The notes under the pieces: generated by a model
The model's input: the letters and a program-made list of their open reading frames with translations, nothing else
Told to the model about the DNA's origin: nothing
The model's database searches: none
NCBI GenBank assembly: GCA_016296785.1
Contig: JAEDHX010000002.1
Span: forward strand, 1 to 64,000
Source: Coprococcus sp.
GTDB lineage: Bacteria; Bacillota; Clostridia; Lachnospirales; Lachnospiraceae
Direction: 5' to 3'
Length of the DNA: 64,000 bases
Translations under genes and position numbers: made by a program
Part shown: positions 9,739 to 18,440 of the stretch, in pieces
Layout of the letters: each line of letters opens with the position of its first letter
Position numbering within the stretch: position 1 is the first letter of the stretch

Positions 9739-9767
9739 ATTTTACTATGAAATCTATAAGTCTACAA
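9739..9767 (-). promoter_or_regulatory. SigA-type promoter of the nfeD-SPFH operon
   Basis: Minus strand: -35 TTGTAG (9767-9762), 17-nt spacer, -10 TAAAAT (9744-9739). It lies 34 nt upstream of the NfeD start. Confidence 0.55.
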
Positions 9768-9914
9768 TTAATTTTTTGAACCTTAAGTATTCTTATGATA
9801 TGTATTATGCACTTTTAAATGATATAAATGTGTTGTATCCTATAAGAAAAAAAGTTATAATTGTAACAAATTATTATTTGGTGAATTATAATTATGAATA
9901 TAAGAGGTGGAATA

Positions 9915-11372
9915 ATGTCTGACGATAAAAAAAGACGAAGAATTAAAATGGCACTTACCATTATTATAATAGTAGCAGTTTCTCTGATATTTAATAAGAT
10001 ATTGAATGAATGGAAGGGCTTTAGAAGTATTGTATCAATAATAACTAATGCTGCAGCTCCGATTGTTATGGGCTGTATCATAGCTTTTTTAATGAATCCA
10101 TTTTTGGTTTTCTTTGATAGATTATTCCATACAATATTTGAGGATAAGCTGATTAAGAATAAGAAGAAGCTGTTTAAAGTATCAAGAACTTTATCGGTAA
10201 TACTGACGGTTATTTCTTTTCTTGGTATAATTACGGGCGTTTTGTGGATGGTTATTCCTCAGCTTTATGAGAGTATTGAACAGCTTGTTGGGAACCTTGA
10301 TGCGTATTACAACAATATCCTGGAATCTATTGATAAGCTGTATACTAAGTTTGAAAGCTTTAATATATCCGCTGACAAGGTGAAGGATATTGTTAACACG
10401 GTTTATGAGAAGATTGCAGAGTGGGCGAATAAAGAGGTCCTTCCTAATCTTGATAAGATTGTTACCAATATTGGCTCAGGAGTTATGGGTGGACTTAGAT
10501 TTATCTATAATTTCCTGATAGGAATAGTTGCCTCTGTTTATATTATGTTTAATAAAGAATACCTTATGTCAAGAGGAAAAAAGATTATATATGCTATATT
10601 TAAGACAAAAAATGCAAATCTTTGTATGGATGCATTAGATACTGTCAACAAGGTATTCAGCCAGTATATTAATGGTAAGATACTTGATTCGTTTATTATA
10701 GGTATTATTACATTTGTAGTTATGAGTATTGTAAGAATGCCATACAGTCTCCTTATCAGCGCGATAGTCGGGGTCACCAATGTAATACCATTCTTTGGAC
10801 CTATTATAGGAGCTATTCCATGTTTCTTTATTGTACTTATTGCAGATCCTATTATGAGTATTATATTGTTAGTACTTATATTGATGATTCAGCAGTTTGA
10901 TGGTAATATTCTTGGTCCTAAGATACTTGGTGATGCGATTGGTCTTTCAAGCTTTTGGGTGCTTGTTGCCGTTATTGTAGGTGGAGGTATATTTGGTTTC
11001 TATGGAATGCTTCTTGGTGTGCCTGTATTTACATGTATTTATCTTTATATAAACAGAATATGTACAATAAGACTTAAAGATAAGGATGTCATATCAAAGA
11101 CTTCGGATTTTGAACTGTTAAAGCGTATTGATGAAGAAACGGGAGAACCGATATATAAAACACCGGAAGAGCTTGATATGCGCTTTAGAAAGAAAACTCC
11201 TGAGGAGAAGCTTGCGGCAAAGCAACATAGATTAGAGCAGAAGCAGAGAAATCATGTGATTCAATATCCGGATTCAGTGATTGAGCAGGATAAGCTTAAT
11301 AAGATTGATAAAGAAGATGATGCTTCATTAGATGCAGACAATAAAAGGGATGATAAGTCTGATAATAAGTAA
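9915..11372 (+). CDS. AI-2E family transporter (TqsA/YdiK/YtvI-like)
   Basis: A 485-aa polytopic membrane protein. About eight helices include paired N-terminal segments (residues ~12-60), a central soluble region (~120-190, coiled-coil-like) and a C-terminal core with NVIPFFGPIIGAIP near residue 290, the conserved motif of the AI-2E permease family. Members export small molecules or Na+ in exchange for H+; the name reflects one E. coli member and does not prove autoinducer transport. The C-terminus (residues ~400-485) is a long charged cytoplasmic tail rich in Lys, Glu and Asp. ATG 9915 is preferred, with AGGTGG 6 nt upstream, over an ATG 21 nt earlier. Confidence 0.82.
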   Translation: MSDDKKRRRIKMALTIIIIVAVSLIFNKILNEWKGFRSIVSIITNAAAPIVMGCIIAFLMNPFLVFFDRLFHTIFEDKLIKNKKKLFKVSRTLSVILTVISFLGIITGVLWMVIPQLYESIEQLVGNLDAYYNNILESIDKLYTKFESFNISADKVKDIVNTVYEKIAEWANKEVLPNLDKIVTNIGSGVMGGLRFIYNFLIGIVASVYIMFNKEYLMSRGKKIIYAIFKTKNANLCMDALDTVNKVFSQYINGKILDSFIIGIITFVVMSIVRMPYSLLISAIVGVTNVIPFFGPIIGAIPCFFIVLIADPIMSIILLVLILMIQQFDGNILGPKILGDAIGLSSFWVLVAVIVGGGIFGFYGMLLGVPVFTCIYLYINRICTIRLKDKDVISKTSDFELLKRIDEETGEPIYKTPEELDMRFRKKTPEEKLAAKQHRLEQKQRNHVIQYPDSVIEQDKLNKIDKEDDASLDADNKRDDKSDNK

Positions 11373-11414
11373 GATGAAGAATAATTATATGAATTAATAA
11401 TAATAATAAAAATT

Positions 11415-11447
11415 AAACAGATTCTAAATGAATCTGTTTAATTTTTT
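11415..11447. terminator. Bidirectional terminator between the AI-2E gene and the DUF4250 gene
   Basis: Perfect 10-bp stem AAACAGATTC / GAATCTGTTT, 5-nt loop, then AATTTTTT. On the minus strand the stem overlaps the last codons of the DUF4250 gene. Confidence 0.8.
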
Positions 11448-11609
11448 GTCATATGTATAATCAATAGATGCAAGAGGGACTGTTATAGTATCCGGGCTAA
11501 TATTAAGGTCTTCGCATAATAATTCCAAAGAACTATAATCATCTCTCAGTTTAGTATTAATGAAGCTTAGAAGCATCATTGGGTCTTTTGGTAGTGATTG
11601 ATAATCCAT
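11424..11609 (-). CDS. DUF4250 domain protein, 61 aa
   Basis: A 61-aa protein beginning MDYQSLPKDPMMLLSFINTK and containing LRDDYSSLELLCEDLNI, matching the small DUF4250 family common in Clostridia. Function is unknown. The middle resembles a small helix-turn-helix (LELLCEDLNISPDTITVPLASI), so DNA binding is conceivable. AAAGGAGCAAT precedes the ATG. Its stop lies in the shared terminator hairpin. Confidence 0.75.
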   Translation of the reverse strand: MDYQSLPKDPMMLLSFINTKLRDDYSSLELLCEDLNISPDTITVPLASIDYTYDKKLNRFI

Positions 11610-11731
11610 AATTGCTCCTTTGATAAAATATAGTGTTGTAATATTTTTCTAAAATTGGTATATATATAATGTTGAATGACATGTATTATATACTTATTTA
11701 TATCATAATAAAAATAAAGAATTATTTCAAT

Positions 11732-11745
11732 ATTGTTTGAACAAT
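11732..11745. promoter_or_regulatory. 14-nt palindrome ahead of the flippase gene
   Basis: Perfect inverted repeat ATTGTT-TG-AACAAT ending 18 nt before the flippase ATG and just ahead of its ribosome site. It could be an operator or a small RNA hairpin; nothing in the window says which protein would bind it. Confidence 0.3.
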
Positions 11746-11763
11746 GTTGCTTGGAGAGAATGT

Positions 11764-13419
11764 ATGGGTAAGAAGAAAGCTAGTGGCAGGATAACTAAAC
11801 CATCGGGAAAAGGAAGTAATTTTGCATTTCAGGCAGCAGTGCTTGCAGGTGCAGGAATACTGTCAAGAGTTATTGGACTTTTATATAGGTCGCCTCTTTA
11901 TAATATTATTGGTGATGAAGGAAATGGATATTATGGTACAGCTTATGCTGTATACGCTATGATTCTTATGATTTCCACTTATAGTATTCCTACTGCAGTA
12001 TCTAAAATAATATCAGGAAAGCTTGCTCTTGGAGAATATAAGAGTGCAAGACGTGTATTTAAATGTGCTTTTGCATATGTTGTTGTTGCAGGAGGAATAG
12101 CTGCTGTAATTACATATGTATTTGCTCCGTGGTTTGTAGCGGACCAGCCAAATGCAATCATTAGCCTTAGAATATTTGCACCAACAATTTTCCTTGCGGG
12201 ATTTCTTGCAATCTTCAGAGGTTACCTTCAGGCTTATAATACGATGGTTCCAACCTCTATATCTCAGATACTTGAGCAGATTGCAAATGCTGTAGTAAGC
12301 GTGCTTGCTGCATATGTATTGTCTAAGCCGTTCGTTCCGGGCTCTTCAGAATATGCTAAGTATGGTGCTGCCGGAAGCTCTATGGGAACAGGTGCCGGTG
12401 TTTTGTGTGGTATCATATTTATTCTTATGGCATACGCAGGAAAGAGAAAAGAGATTAAGGAATCAATTAAGCTTGATACTTCGGTTGAAGTTGAACCATA
12501 TGGTAAATTATTTAAACAGATAATTGCAATTGTGACGCCTATTGTATTTGCAGCACTTGTATATAATATTGTAGCACCGGTAGATATGAAGGTGTTCTAT
12601 TCAATTCTTGGAGATAAGGGCGTAGATAAGCTTACAATGGCTAATCTCTATGGAATATATTCAGGTCAGTTTATTGTTCTTATGAATGTGCCTGTTGCAA
12701 TAGCTGCATCAGTGGGAATTGCACTTATTCCTAATATTTCGGGAGCTTATACAAAGGGTGACATGAAGGAATCCAACAGACTTCTTAATGAGGCGCTTAG
12801 TATTACCATGCTTGTCACTATTCCTTGTGCTGTAGGACTTGGGGTACTTGCAGAGCCTATTATGCAGCTTTTGTTTAAAGGGGCAGGACCGGAGTCTGCG
12901 AAATCATTGCTGTTTGGATGTATTGCAGTTGTATTTTATTCGTTATCAACTGTAACGACAAGTGTTCTTCAGGGAATCGGAAAGGTTATGGAACCTGTAA
13001 AGAATGCTACGATTGCATTGCTGCTTCATCTTATTTTCCTTGCAGCTTTATTAAAGTATACAAAGCTTGATTTATATGCACTTGTAATTGGAACTACATT
13101 CTATGCACTTCTTATGTGCATATTTAATTCATATTCTTTGAACAAATATCAAAAAACGAGGACGGATATTAAGAAGGTATTTGTTGCACCTGCAATAGCG
13201 TCCCTTCTTATGGGTGGAGTTGCACTTTCGGTGTATAGGCTTTCATATATGCTTATTAAGATAAATGTTGTTAGTTTATTCATTGCGATATTTGTTGCAA
13301 TAGTATTTTATGCATTAATGATTATTGTGGTTGGTGGTTATTCTGAGGAAGAGCTTATGTCGCTTCCGAAGGGGGCTGCGATTGTAAGATTTGCGAAGAA
13401 GCTTAAACTGATAAAATAA
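11764..13419 (+). CDS. Polysaccharide/lipid II-type flippase (SpoVB/YtgP/MurJ-like, MOP superfamily)
   Basis: A 551-aa membrane protein with about 14 hydrophobic segments. The family's first-helix region reads GAGILSRVIGLLYRSPLYNI (residues ~30-50). This pattern is typical of SpoVB/YtgP proteins, which flip undecaprenyl-linked precursors such as lipid II. A Lys/Arg-rich N-terminus of ~20 residues precedes helix 1. ATG 11764 has GGAGAG 7 nt upstream. It is a single-gene unit. Whether it serves vegetative wall synthesis or spore cortex cannot be decided from sequence. Confidence 0.83.
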   Translation: MGKKKASGRITKPSGKGSNFAFQAAVLAGAGILSRVIGLLYRSPLYNIIGDEGNGYYGTAYAVYAMILMISTYSIPTAVSKIISGKLALGEYKSARRVFKCAFAYVVVAGGIAAVITYVFAPWFVADQPNAIISLRIFAPTIFLAGFLAIFRGYLQAYNTMVPTSISQILEQIANAVVSVLAAYVLSKPFVPGSSEYAKYGAAGSSMGTGAGVLCGIIFILMAYAGKRKEIKESIKLDTSVEVEPYGKLFKQIIAIVTPIVFAALVYNIVAPVDMKVFYSILGDKGVDKLTMANLYGIYSGQFIVLMNVPVAIAASVGIALIPNISGAYTKGDMKESNRLLNEALSITMLVTIPCAVGLGVLAEPIMQLLFKGAGPESAKSLLFGCIAVVFYSLSTVTTSVLQGIGKVMEPVKNATIALLLHLIFLAALLKYTKLDLYALVIGTTFYALLMCIFNSYSLNKYQKTRTDIKKVFVAPAIASLLMGGVALSVYRLSYMLIKINVVSLFIAIFVAIVFYALMIIVVGGYSEEELMSLPKGAAIVRFAKKLKLIK

Positions 13420-13424
13420 TATAT

Positions 13425-13450
13425 GAATATCCATATATCTGATATTCTTT
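13425..13450 (+). terminator. Weak hairpin after the flippase gene
   Basis: Stem GAATATC / GATATTC, loop 9 nt, followed by TTTAAT. Low GC and a short U tail make this a marginal terminator. Confidence 0.4.
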
Positions 13451-13474
13451 AATAATATATGTATTTTTCTGAAC

Positions 13475-13502
13475 TTGTGATATCATATAGGTGATATATA
13501 AT
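13475..13502 (+). promoter_or_regulatory. Promoter of the LysR-type regulator
   Basis: TTGTGA, 16-nt spacer, consensus TATAAT. It lies 70 nt before the LysR ATG. Confidence 0.5.
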
Positions 13503-13531
13503 AACTTATATAGCTTATTTCGAAAAATGTT

Positions 13532-13542
13532 GTGTTTAACAC
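13532..13542. promoter_or_regulatory. Candidate LysR operator
   Basis: Inverted repeat GTGTT-T-AACAC, a T-(N)-A type dyad as recognised by LysR proteins. It lies between the promoter and the ATG of the LysR gene, a position fitting autoregulation. Confidence 0.3.
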
Positions 13543-13571
13543 ATAGTTCACGTTGAAAAGGAAGCGGATAT

Positions 13572-14510
13572 ATGAATACTTTATATTTTAATTACGCATT
13601 AGAGGTTGAACAGGCAGGCTCTATTAGCCAGGCAGCTCAGAATCTCTATATGGCGCAGCCTAATTTAAGTAAGGCGATTAAGGATCTTGAGCAGGAACTT
13701 GGATTTGCTATTTTTAAAAGAAATTCAAATGGTGTTAAGGTAACTGAAAAGGGTGATGAGTTCCTTTATTATGCAAAAAAAATGGTTGAACAGCTAACTG
13801 AGATGGAGAAGATAGCTGAAAGAGAAGTTAAAGAAAACGCAAGCTATAAGATTTCTATTCCAAGAGGGAGCTATATTGCAAATGGATTCGCTTCGTTTGT
13901 TTCAGAGCTTGATATGTCCGGGGGAATGGAGATTACGATTAATGAAACAAATGCATTAAAGACGATTTCTAATGTTACAGATCGTGGATATAATATGGGT
14001 ATTATACGATATCAGATTGCAGATGAGGATTTCTATAACACGTGTCTTAAGAATAATCGTCTTGAACAGGAAATGATATGGGAATTTGAGTATGTGCTTG
14101 TAATGTCAAAGAATCATCCGCTTGCTACAAAACAGGATTTGCGTGTGGAGGATTTGAAGAATTATGTGAAGATTACTCATGGAGATATTGATATTCCGCA
14201 CGCTAGACATTATGAGCAGTCTGAGAAAAAAGGTGCATTAGCTCCTAAGAAAACCATATATATATATGAGCGCGGAAGTCAGTTTGATTTGCTTGCAAAT
14301 GTTCCTGATACATATATGTGGGTTTCACCTATACCGAATTCTTATCTTGAGAGGAATAATCTGGTACAAAGGGCGTGCACAACAGAAAAAAACAGATATA
14401 GAGATGTGTTGATATACAGACAAGATTATAAGCTTGGAGAGTATGACAAGCTTTTTCAAAAGAAAATATATGGATCAAAGGTTGAGGTTGCTTCAACAAA
14501 ATATGATTAG
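13572..14510 (+). CDS. LysR-family transcriptional regulator
   Basis: A 312-aa regulator. The winged helix-turn-helix occupies residues ~1-60, with SISQAAQNLYMAQPNLSKAI as the recognition region and LEQELGFAIFKRNSNGVKVT as the wing. The effector-binding domain (residues ~90-295) follows. AAAAGGAAG precedes the ATG. Effector and targets are unknown. The next gene downstream encodes a formate/nitrite-type channel, but a terminator separates them, so regulation of that gene is only a guess. Confidence 0.9.
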   Translation: MNTLYFNYALEVEQAGSISQAAQNLYMAQPNLSKAIKDLEQELGFAIFKRNSNGVKVTEKGDEFLYYAKKMVEQLTEMEKIAEREVKENASYKISIPRGSYIANGFASFVSELDMSGGMEITINETNALKTISNVTDRGYNMGIIRYQIADEDFYNTCLKNNRLEQEMIWEFEYVLVMSKNHPLATKQDLRVEDLKNYVKITHGDIDIPHARHYEQSEKKGALAPKKTIYIYERGSQFDLLANVPDTYMWVSPIPNSYLERNNLVQRACTTEKNRYRDVLIYRQDYKLGEYDKLFQKKIYGSKVEVASTKYD

Positions 14511-14521
14511 CAGGTGCTCGT

Positions 14522-14563
14522 GCAGGACAATATATAGAAATATATATATTGCCCTGCTTTTTT
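14522..14563 (+). terminator. Terminator after the LysR gene
   Basis: 15-nt stem GCAGGACAATATATA / TATATATTGCCCTGC with one mismatch and a GAAA-type loop, then TTTTTTA. Confidence 0.8.
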
Positions 14564-14645
14564 ATATTTCACAAAGGTTATTTGAATTGATATTATATGA
14601 TTATATGACACAAAAAGACGAAAACAAAAAGAAAGAGGAATTAAG

Positions 14646-15503
14646 GTGAGTTATTTTTTCTCGGTAAAAGAGGTAGTTGAACAGTATATATCAGGTTGCA
14701 AGGCAAAGGTAGAACAGTCCTTTGAACAGCTGCTTGGAAAATCAATTCTTGCGGGTGCCATGATAGGGATGGGGGCTGCAACAAGCAGTGTTGCAACACA
14801 TATGATACCTAATGTAGGTATTGCAAGACTTGTTGCAGGAACGGTATTTCCTGTAGGTCTGATGATGGTCATACTACTTGGCGCAGAGCTTTTTACAGGT
14901 GATTGCCTTATGGCTATGAGTGTGTCAGCCAAAAAACATAGAATAACAGAAGTGCTTCGTGTATTATCAGTAGTTTATCTTGGCAATCTAATTGGAGCAG
15001 TATTGCTTGCCACATTAATAAGCTTAAGTGGTCAGCTGAACTTTTCTGATGGAATGCTTGGTGCATATACTATTAAGGTTGCTTTAGGTAAAGTAAATAT
15101 ATCAACTTCAGAATGTCTTATTTCAGGTATATTGTGTAATGTGCTTGTATGCGCCGCAGTTCTAATGGCTATGTGTGCTAAAGACATAACAGGCAAATTA
15201 ATTGCCGTATTTTTCACTATTATGCTATTCGTTACTGCAGGATTTGAGCATTGCGTTGCAAATATGTACTATCTTACAGCAGGAATTATTGCTAAACAAA
15301 ATCCTTTGTACTTGTCTCAGGCGATAGAGCAGTACGGATATACAGATAAACAATTACAATCTTTGTCTGTGGGCAATGCAGTTTTATCAAATCTAATCCC
15401 TGTGACATTTGGAAATATTATAGGTGGTATTCTTTTGATAGGAATCCCTCTTTATTATCTGCATATACAAGAAGTTAAAAAGAATGAACATCTGAAGGAG
15501 TAA
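14646..15503 (+). CDS. Formate/nitrite transporter (FNT) family channel
   Basis: A 285-aa inner-membrane channel with six helices, forming pentamers in known relatives that pass formate, nitrite or hydrosulfide. Visible family features are the AGAMIGMGAA segment in helix 1 (residues ~36-46), GAELFTGDCLMAM after helix 2, and GFEHCVANMYYL, which holds the pore histidine and its Asn partner (~200). The start is GTG 14646 with AGAGG 9 nt upstream. A tiny membrane-protein gene follows 7 nt after the stop. Formate is the likely substrate in a fermenting anaerobe, but this is inferred. Confidence 0.87.
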   Translation: MSYFFSVKEVVEQYISGCKAKVEQSFEQLLGKSILAGAMIGMGAATSSVATHMIPNVGIARLVAGTVFPVGLMMVILLGAELFTGDCLMAMSVSAKKHRITEVLRVLSVVYLGNLIGAVLLATLISLSGQLNFSDGMLGAYTIKVALGKVNISTSECLISGILCNVLVCAAVLMAMCAKDITGKLIAVFFTIMLFVTAGFEHCVANMYYLTAGIIAKQNPLYLSQAIEQYGYTDKQLQSLSVGNAVLSNLIPVTFGNIIGGILLIGIPLYYLHIQEVKKNEHLKE

Positions 15504-15510
15504 CATAAAC

Positions 15511-15636
15511 ATGATAGAATTTTTGCAAGAGATATGTCTCGTGTTATCAATTGAGATTGCAGGTGTAGTAGCAACTGCTATTTCATTATTTGTATTTTGG
15601 AAGGTTATGACAAATAACAGAAAACACCAGCATTAA
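15511..15636 (+). CDS. 41-aa single-helix membrane protein, cotranscribed with the FNT channel
   Basis: ATG 15511 to TAA 15636 encodes MIEFLQEICLVLSIEIAGVV... ending WKVMTNNRKHQH. One hydrophobic helix spans residues ~8-33 and is followed by a basic tail. GAAGGAG overlaps the end of the channel gene, 11 nt before this ATG, and the terminator at 15645 comes right after. The strong ribosome site, the tight 7-nt spacing and the terminator placement support a real gene. I do not recognise a family. It may be a small subunit or regulator of the channel, by position only. Confidence 0.55.
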   Translation: MIEFLQEICLVLSIEIAGVVATAISLFVFWKVMTNNRKHQH

Positions 15637-15644
15637 TATTTCAC

Positions 15645-15687
15645 AAAAATGGCATCACACTAATTTATTTAGGTGATGCCATTTTTT
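15645..15687 (+). terminator. Terminator after the FNT unit
   Basis: Perfect 14-bp stem AAAAATGGCATCAC / GTGATGCCATTTTT with a T run. Confidence 0.85.
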
Positions 15688-15724
15688 ACTGTTGAAGTTC
15701 TCTTATCAGATGCTGAAGTTCAAA

Positions 15725-15969
15725 CTATTTCTTTTCTTTGTATACACCGGTATAACCAATTTTCTCTGCTTTGAGGAGCAGATATTCCTGACAAGCCATT
15801 ACCATTTAGTGACGCATGATTTCCAGCATAATTGGAGGTGAAGAGGCAATATATACTTTCTCTGAACGGACTTCTTCTGCTGTAGGAAGTTTTGCCATAT
15901 TAATATGGTTACCCTTTCTTAATGATATATCTGTAAACATACGTGAGAAGTCTTGTCGTTAAATTGCAT
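15725..15969 (-). pseudogene. Broken small gene of unknown family
   Basis: On the minus strand GGAGG precedes ATG 15969 (MQFNDKTSHVCLQIYH, then stop). A second frame from 15940 continues with MFTDISLRKGNHINMAKLPT and LEIMRH, hits TAA at 15808-15806, and then continues in the same frame as MVMACQEYLLLKAEKIGYTG to a stop at 15725. The pieces look like one ~85-aa protein broken by a frameshift and a nonsense change. I do not recognise the family. The ribosome site and protein-like composition are seen; that it was once intact is inferred. Confidence 0.45.
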
Positions 15970-16268
15970 AATGCCTCCGTATATATACAAATATTTTTTG
16001 GTTAATGTATTATCACAGTAAAGTGTCATACTAAATTATATGTAATTTAAAATGACAAATTAAGCGATTTTATTGAAAAAATACGCTTATGGTATTATAT
16101 TTTAATATTGTAATAATACGATCTTTGGTTTGTTATGTCACTAAGAGTGTCATTTTTCATTACAATGCATTTATACTATGATACCTAATGATAAAATACC
16201 AATATAGAATTTATTACTATGATTGACAACAGGTGTAGCTTAACATTAAATATCCAAGGAGTAATATT
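15970..16268. other. AT-rich intergenic stretch ahead of the Hpt gene
   Basis: No gene seen. It contains several AAGTGTCAT / GTGTCATTTTT-like short repeats and a TTGACA at 16224 that could belong to a promoter for the Hpt gene, but no convincing -10 box follows at the right distance. Confidence 0.35.
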
Positions 16269-16631
16269 ATGTTATTAAAGGAATGTTATGATTCATTTGG
16301 AGGAAGCTATGAGTCTGTAAAACAGCGTATACCAAAAGATGAAATAATCAAAAAGTTTGTACTTAAGTTTTTGGATGAACCAAGCTTTAGCAATTTAAAA
16401 CAGGCTTTAGATAATGGGGATTATCAAGGAGCATTTATTGGAGCTCATTCATTAAAGGGTGTAAGTGTAAATCTTGGATTTCAAAGATTAGGTGATTCGT
16501 CAGGCGTGCTGACAGAGCTTCTTAGAAATAAAGATGAAGCCCAGATTGACAAAGAAGAATGTATGAAGGCTTTCGAGCATGTAGCTAAGGATTATTATGA
16601 CGTAATTGATGCAGTGAAACAACTTGATTAG
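16269..16631 (+). CDS. Hpt (histidine phosphotransfer) domain protein
   Basis: A 120-aa stand-alone Hpt four-helix bundle. The phospho-accepting histidine lies in GAHSLKGVSVNLGF (residue ~58), an exact match to the HxxKG pattern with the downstream N-L-G. Such proteins relay phosphate between hybrid sensor kinases and response regulators. AAGGAG lies 8 nt before the ATG. The adjacent response-regulator gene is broken, and no hybrid kinase is in the window, so the relay partner must be elsewhere or is lost. Confidence 0.8.
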   Translation: MLLKECYDSFGGSYESVKQRIPKDEIIKKFVLKFLDEPSFSNLKQALDNGDYQGAFIGAHSLKGVSVNLGFQRLGDSSGVLTELLRNKDEAQIDKEECMKAFEHVAKDYYDVIDAVKQLD

Positions 16632-17114
16632 ATGATGTTGAAATTAATAGAGAACTACTGGCGGAAGTATTAAAAGATGATTATGAAATCCTGATGGCTG
16701 AAAATGGCAAAGAGGCATTGGAGGTCTTAGAGGAAAGACATGATGAGATTGCAGTTATGCTTCTTGACTTATTAATGCCGGTCGCAGATGGATTTGAGGT
16801 ACTTGAAAGAGTTAAAGAAAAACCTTGGGGACAGCATCTTGCTATTGTAATAATAAGTACTGAGAGTCCTACAAAGGCAGAGAGAAGATGTTTTGATCTT
16901 GGAGTGGCTGATTTTATTCATCGCCCTTTTGATGCAAAATTAGTACAAAGAAAAGTACAGAAATCTTGAAAGCGGAGAACACATTAAGCGGGTAAAGGGA
17001 TATACACGAATTCTCTCAGAGCAAATGATGATAGATTATCCTGAACTTGGTCTTACTCCGAATATTATAGATGTGCAGGAATTGATTAATACAATAACTA
17101 TAATACTTGGATAG
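16631..17114 (+). pseudogene. Decayed response regulator with remnant of an HD-type output domain
   Basis: From 16631 the frame reads DDVEINRELLAEVLKDDYEI, i.e. a receiver domain that has lost its start codon and first strand; the preceding in-frame codon pair is TGA-TTA. MLLDLLMPVADGFEV holds the phospho-acceptor Asp, and the receiver runs to a stop at ~16969. Shifting frame at ~16960 gives RNLESGEHIKRVKGYTRILS, which resembles the first helix of HD/HD-GYP phosphodiesterase response regulators, and ends at 17114. The 5' end, the linker and most of the HD domain are missing. The receiver assignment is firm; the HD-GYP identity is inferred. Confidence 0.65.
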
Positions 17115-17120
17115 ATATAA

Positions 17121-17154
17121 TTAATAGCATCAACCATTGGTCTGATGCTATTAA
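17121..17154 (+). terminator. Hairpin after the decayed response regulator
   Basis: Perfect 12-bp stem TTAATAGCATCA / TGATGCTATTAA with a 10-nt loop; only a short T stretch follows. Confidence 0.5.
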
Positions 17155-17208
17155 TTTATATAAGTATATAATTTACAGGGCATTTGCCGGGTGTTTCAAA
17201 AATAATGG

Positions 17209-17237
17209 TTTAAAAAAGAAGATAAGTATGATATAAT
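17209..17237 (+). promoter_or_regulatory. Promoter of ychF (extended -10)
   Basis: TTTAAA, 17-nt spacer, TGA-TATAAT (extended -10). The ~100-nt leader contains a hairpin AATGCTT / AAGCATT at 17301-17321 that ends shortly before the ychF start. Confidence 0.5.
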
Positions 17238-17342
17238 TCTAGGCTGTATCAATCTCCTTATATACAAAATTGTGTAGCGGAAAATATAGAGAAAGGCGAT
17301 AATGCTTGAAACAAAAGCATTTTCGGATAGGTATATGTAATT

Positions 17343-18440
17343 ATGAAATTAGGAATCGTTGGACTTCCAAATGTGGGTAAGAGTACATTGTTCAATTCAC
17401 TTACTAAAGCGGGAGCAGAATCAGCAAACTACCCGTTTTGTACTATTGATCCGAATGTTGGAATAGTTGCTGTGCCTGATGAAAGACTAGATAATCTTAC
17501 AAAGATGTATAATTCGGCAAAGACAACACCTGCTGTCATTGAGTTTGTTGATATAGCAGGTCTTGTAAAGGGCGCTTCAAAGGGAGAAGGTCTTGGTAAT
17601 CAGTTTCTTGCCAATATAAGAGAGGTTGACGCAATTGTTCATGTAGTCAGATGCTTTGAGGATACTAATGTAATACATGTTGATGGAAGCGTTGATCCGG
17701 TTAGAGACATAGAGACAATAAATCTCGAATTAATCTTCTCTGATATTGAGGTCTTAGACAGAAGAATCGCCAAGACAATAAGAGGCGCGAGAAATGATAA
17801 GATGCTTGCTAAGGAGCTAGACCTTCAGCAGAGAATGAAGGCTCATCTTGAAAATGGAAGCATGGCAAAAACCTTTGTTACTGATGATGAGGACGAGCTT
17901 GCATGGCTTTCGGAGTATAACCTTCTTACATACAAGCCTGTAATATTTGCAGCTAATGTAGGAGAGGATGATATAGCTGATGATGGTGCATCAAATGAAT
18001 ATGTAGCAAAGGTTAAGGATTATGCTAAGACCTTTGATGCTGAAGTATTTGTTGTATGTGCTCAGATAGAGCAGGAGCTTGCAGAGCTTGATGATGAGGA
18101 GAAGAAGATGTTTCTTGATGATCTTGGAGTTTCTGAATCCGGACTTGATAAGCTGATCAAAGCCAGCTACTCATTACTTGGGCTTATCAGTTATCTTACA
18201 GCAGGAGAAACTGAGTCAAGAGCATGGACAATAAAGAAGGGCACTAAGGCTCCGGGGGCAGCCGGTAAGATTCATTCTGATTTCGAGAGAGGCTTTATTA
18301 AAGCAGAGATTGTCAGCTATGATGCATTGATGGAATGCGGAAGTATGCTTGCAGCTAAGGAAAAGGGCCTTGTAAGACAGGAAGGAAAGGAATATGTCGT
18401 TGAAGATGGCGATGTAATACTTTTCAAATTTAATGTTTAG
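17343..18440 (+). CDS. ychF: Ribosome-binding ATPase YchF (Obg family)
   Basis: A 365-aa Obg-family P-loop NTPase that binds the ribosome and prefers ATP over GTP. The N-terminus GIVGLPNVGKSTLFNSLTKA holds the Walker A motif; NYPFCTIDPNVG is the switch region. DIAGLVKGASKGEGLGN is the G3 segment. The altered G4 region (FAANVGED in place of NKxD) is the family mark of ATP use. The C-terminal TGS-like domain covers residues ~280-365. Length is standard (363-367). The ribosome site is weak (GGATAGG). lgt starts overlapping its stop. Confidence 0.96.
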   Translation: MKLGIVGLPNVGKSTLFNSLTKAGAESANYPFCTIDPNVGIVAVPDERLDNLTKMYNSAKTTPAVIEFVDIAGLVKGASKGEGLGNQFLANIREVDAIVHVVRCFEDTNVIHVDGSVDPVRDIETINLELIFSDIEVLDRRIAKTIRGARNDKMLAKELDLQQRMKAHLENGSMAKTFVTDDEDELAWLSEYNLLTYKPVIFAANVGEDDIADDGASNEYVAKVKDYAKTFDAEVFVVCAQIEQELAELDDEEKKMFLDDLGVSESGLDKLIKASYSLLGLISYLTAGETESRAWTIKKGTKAPGAAGKIHSDFERGFIKAEIVSYDALMECGSMLAAKEKGLVRQEGKEYVVEDGDVILFKFNV

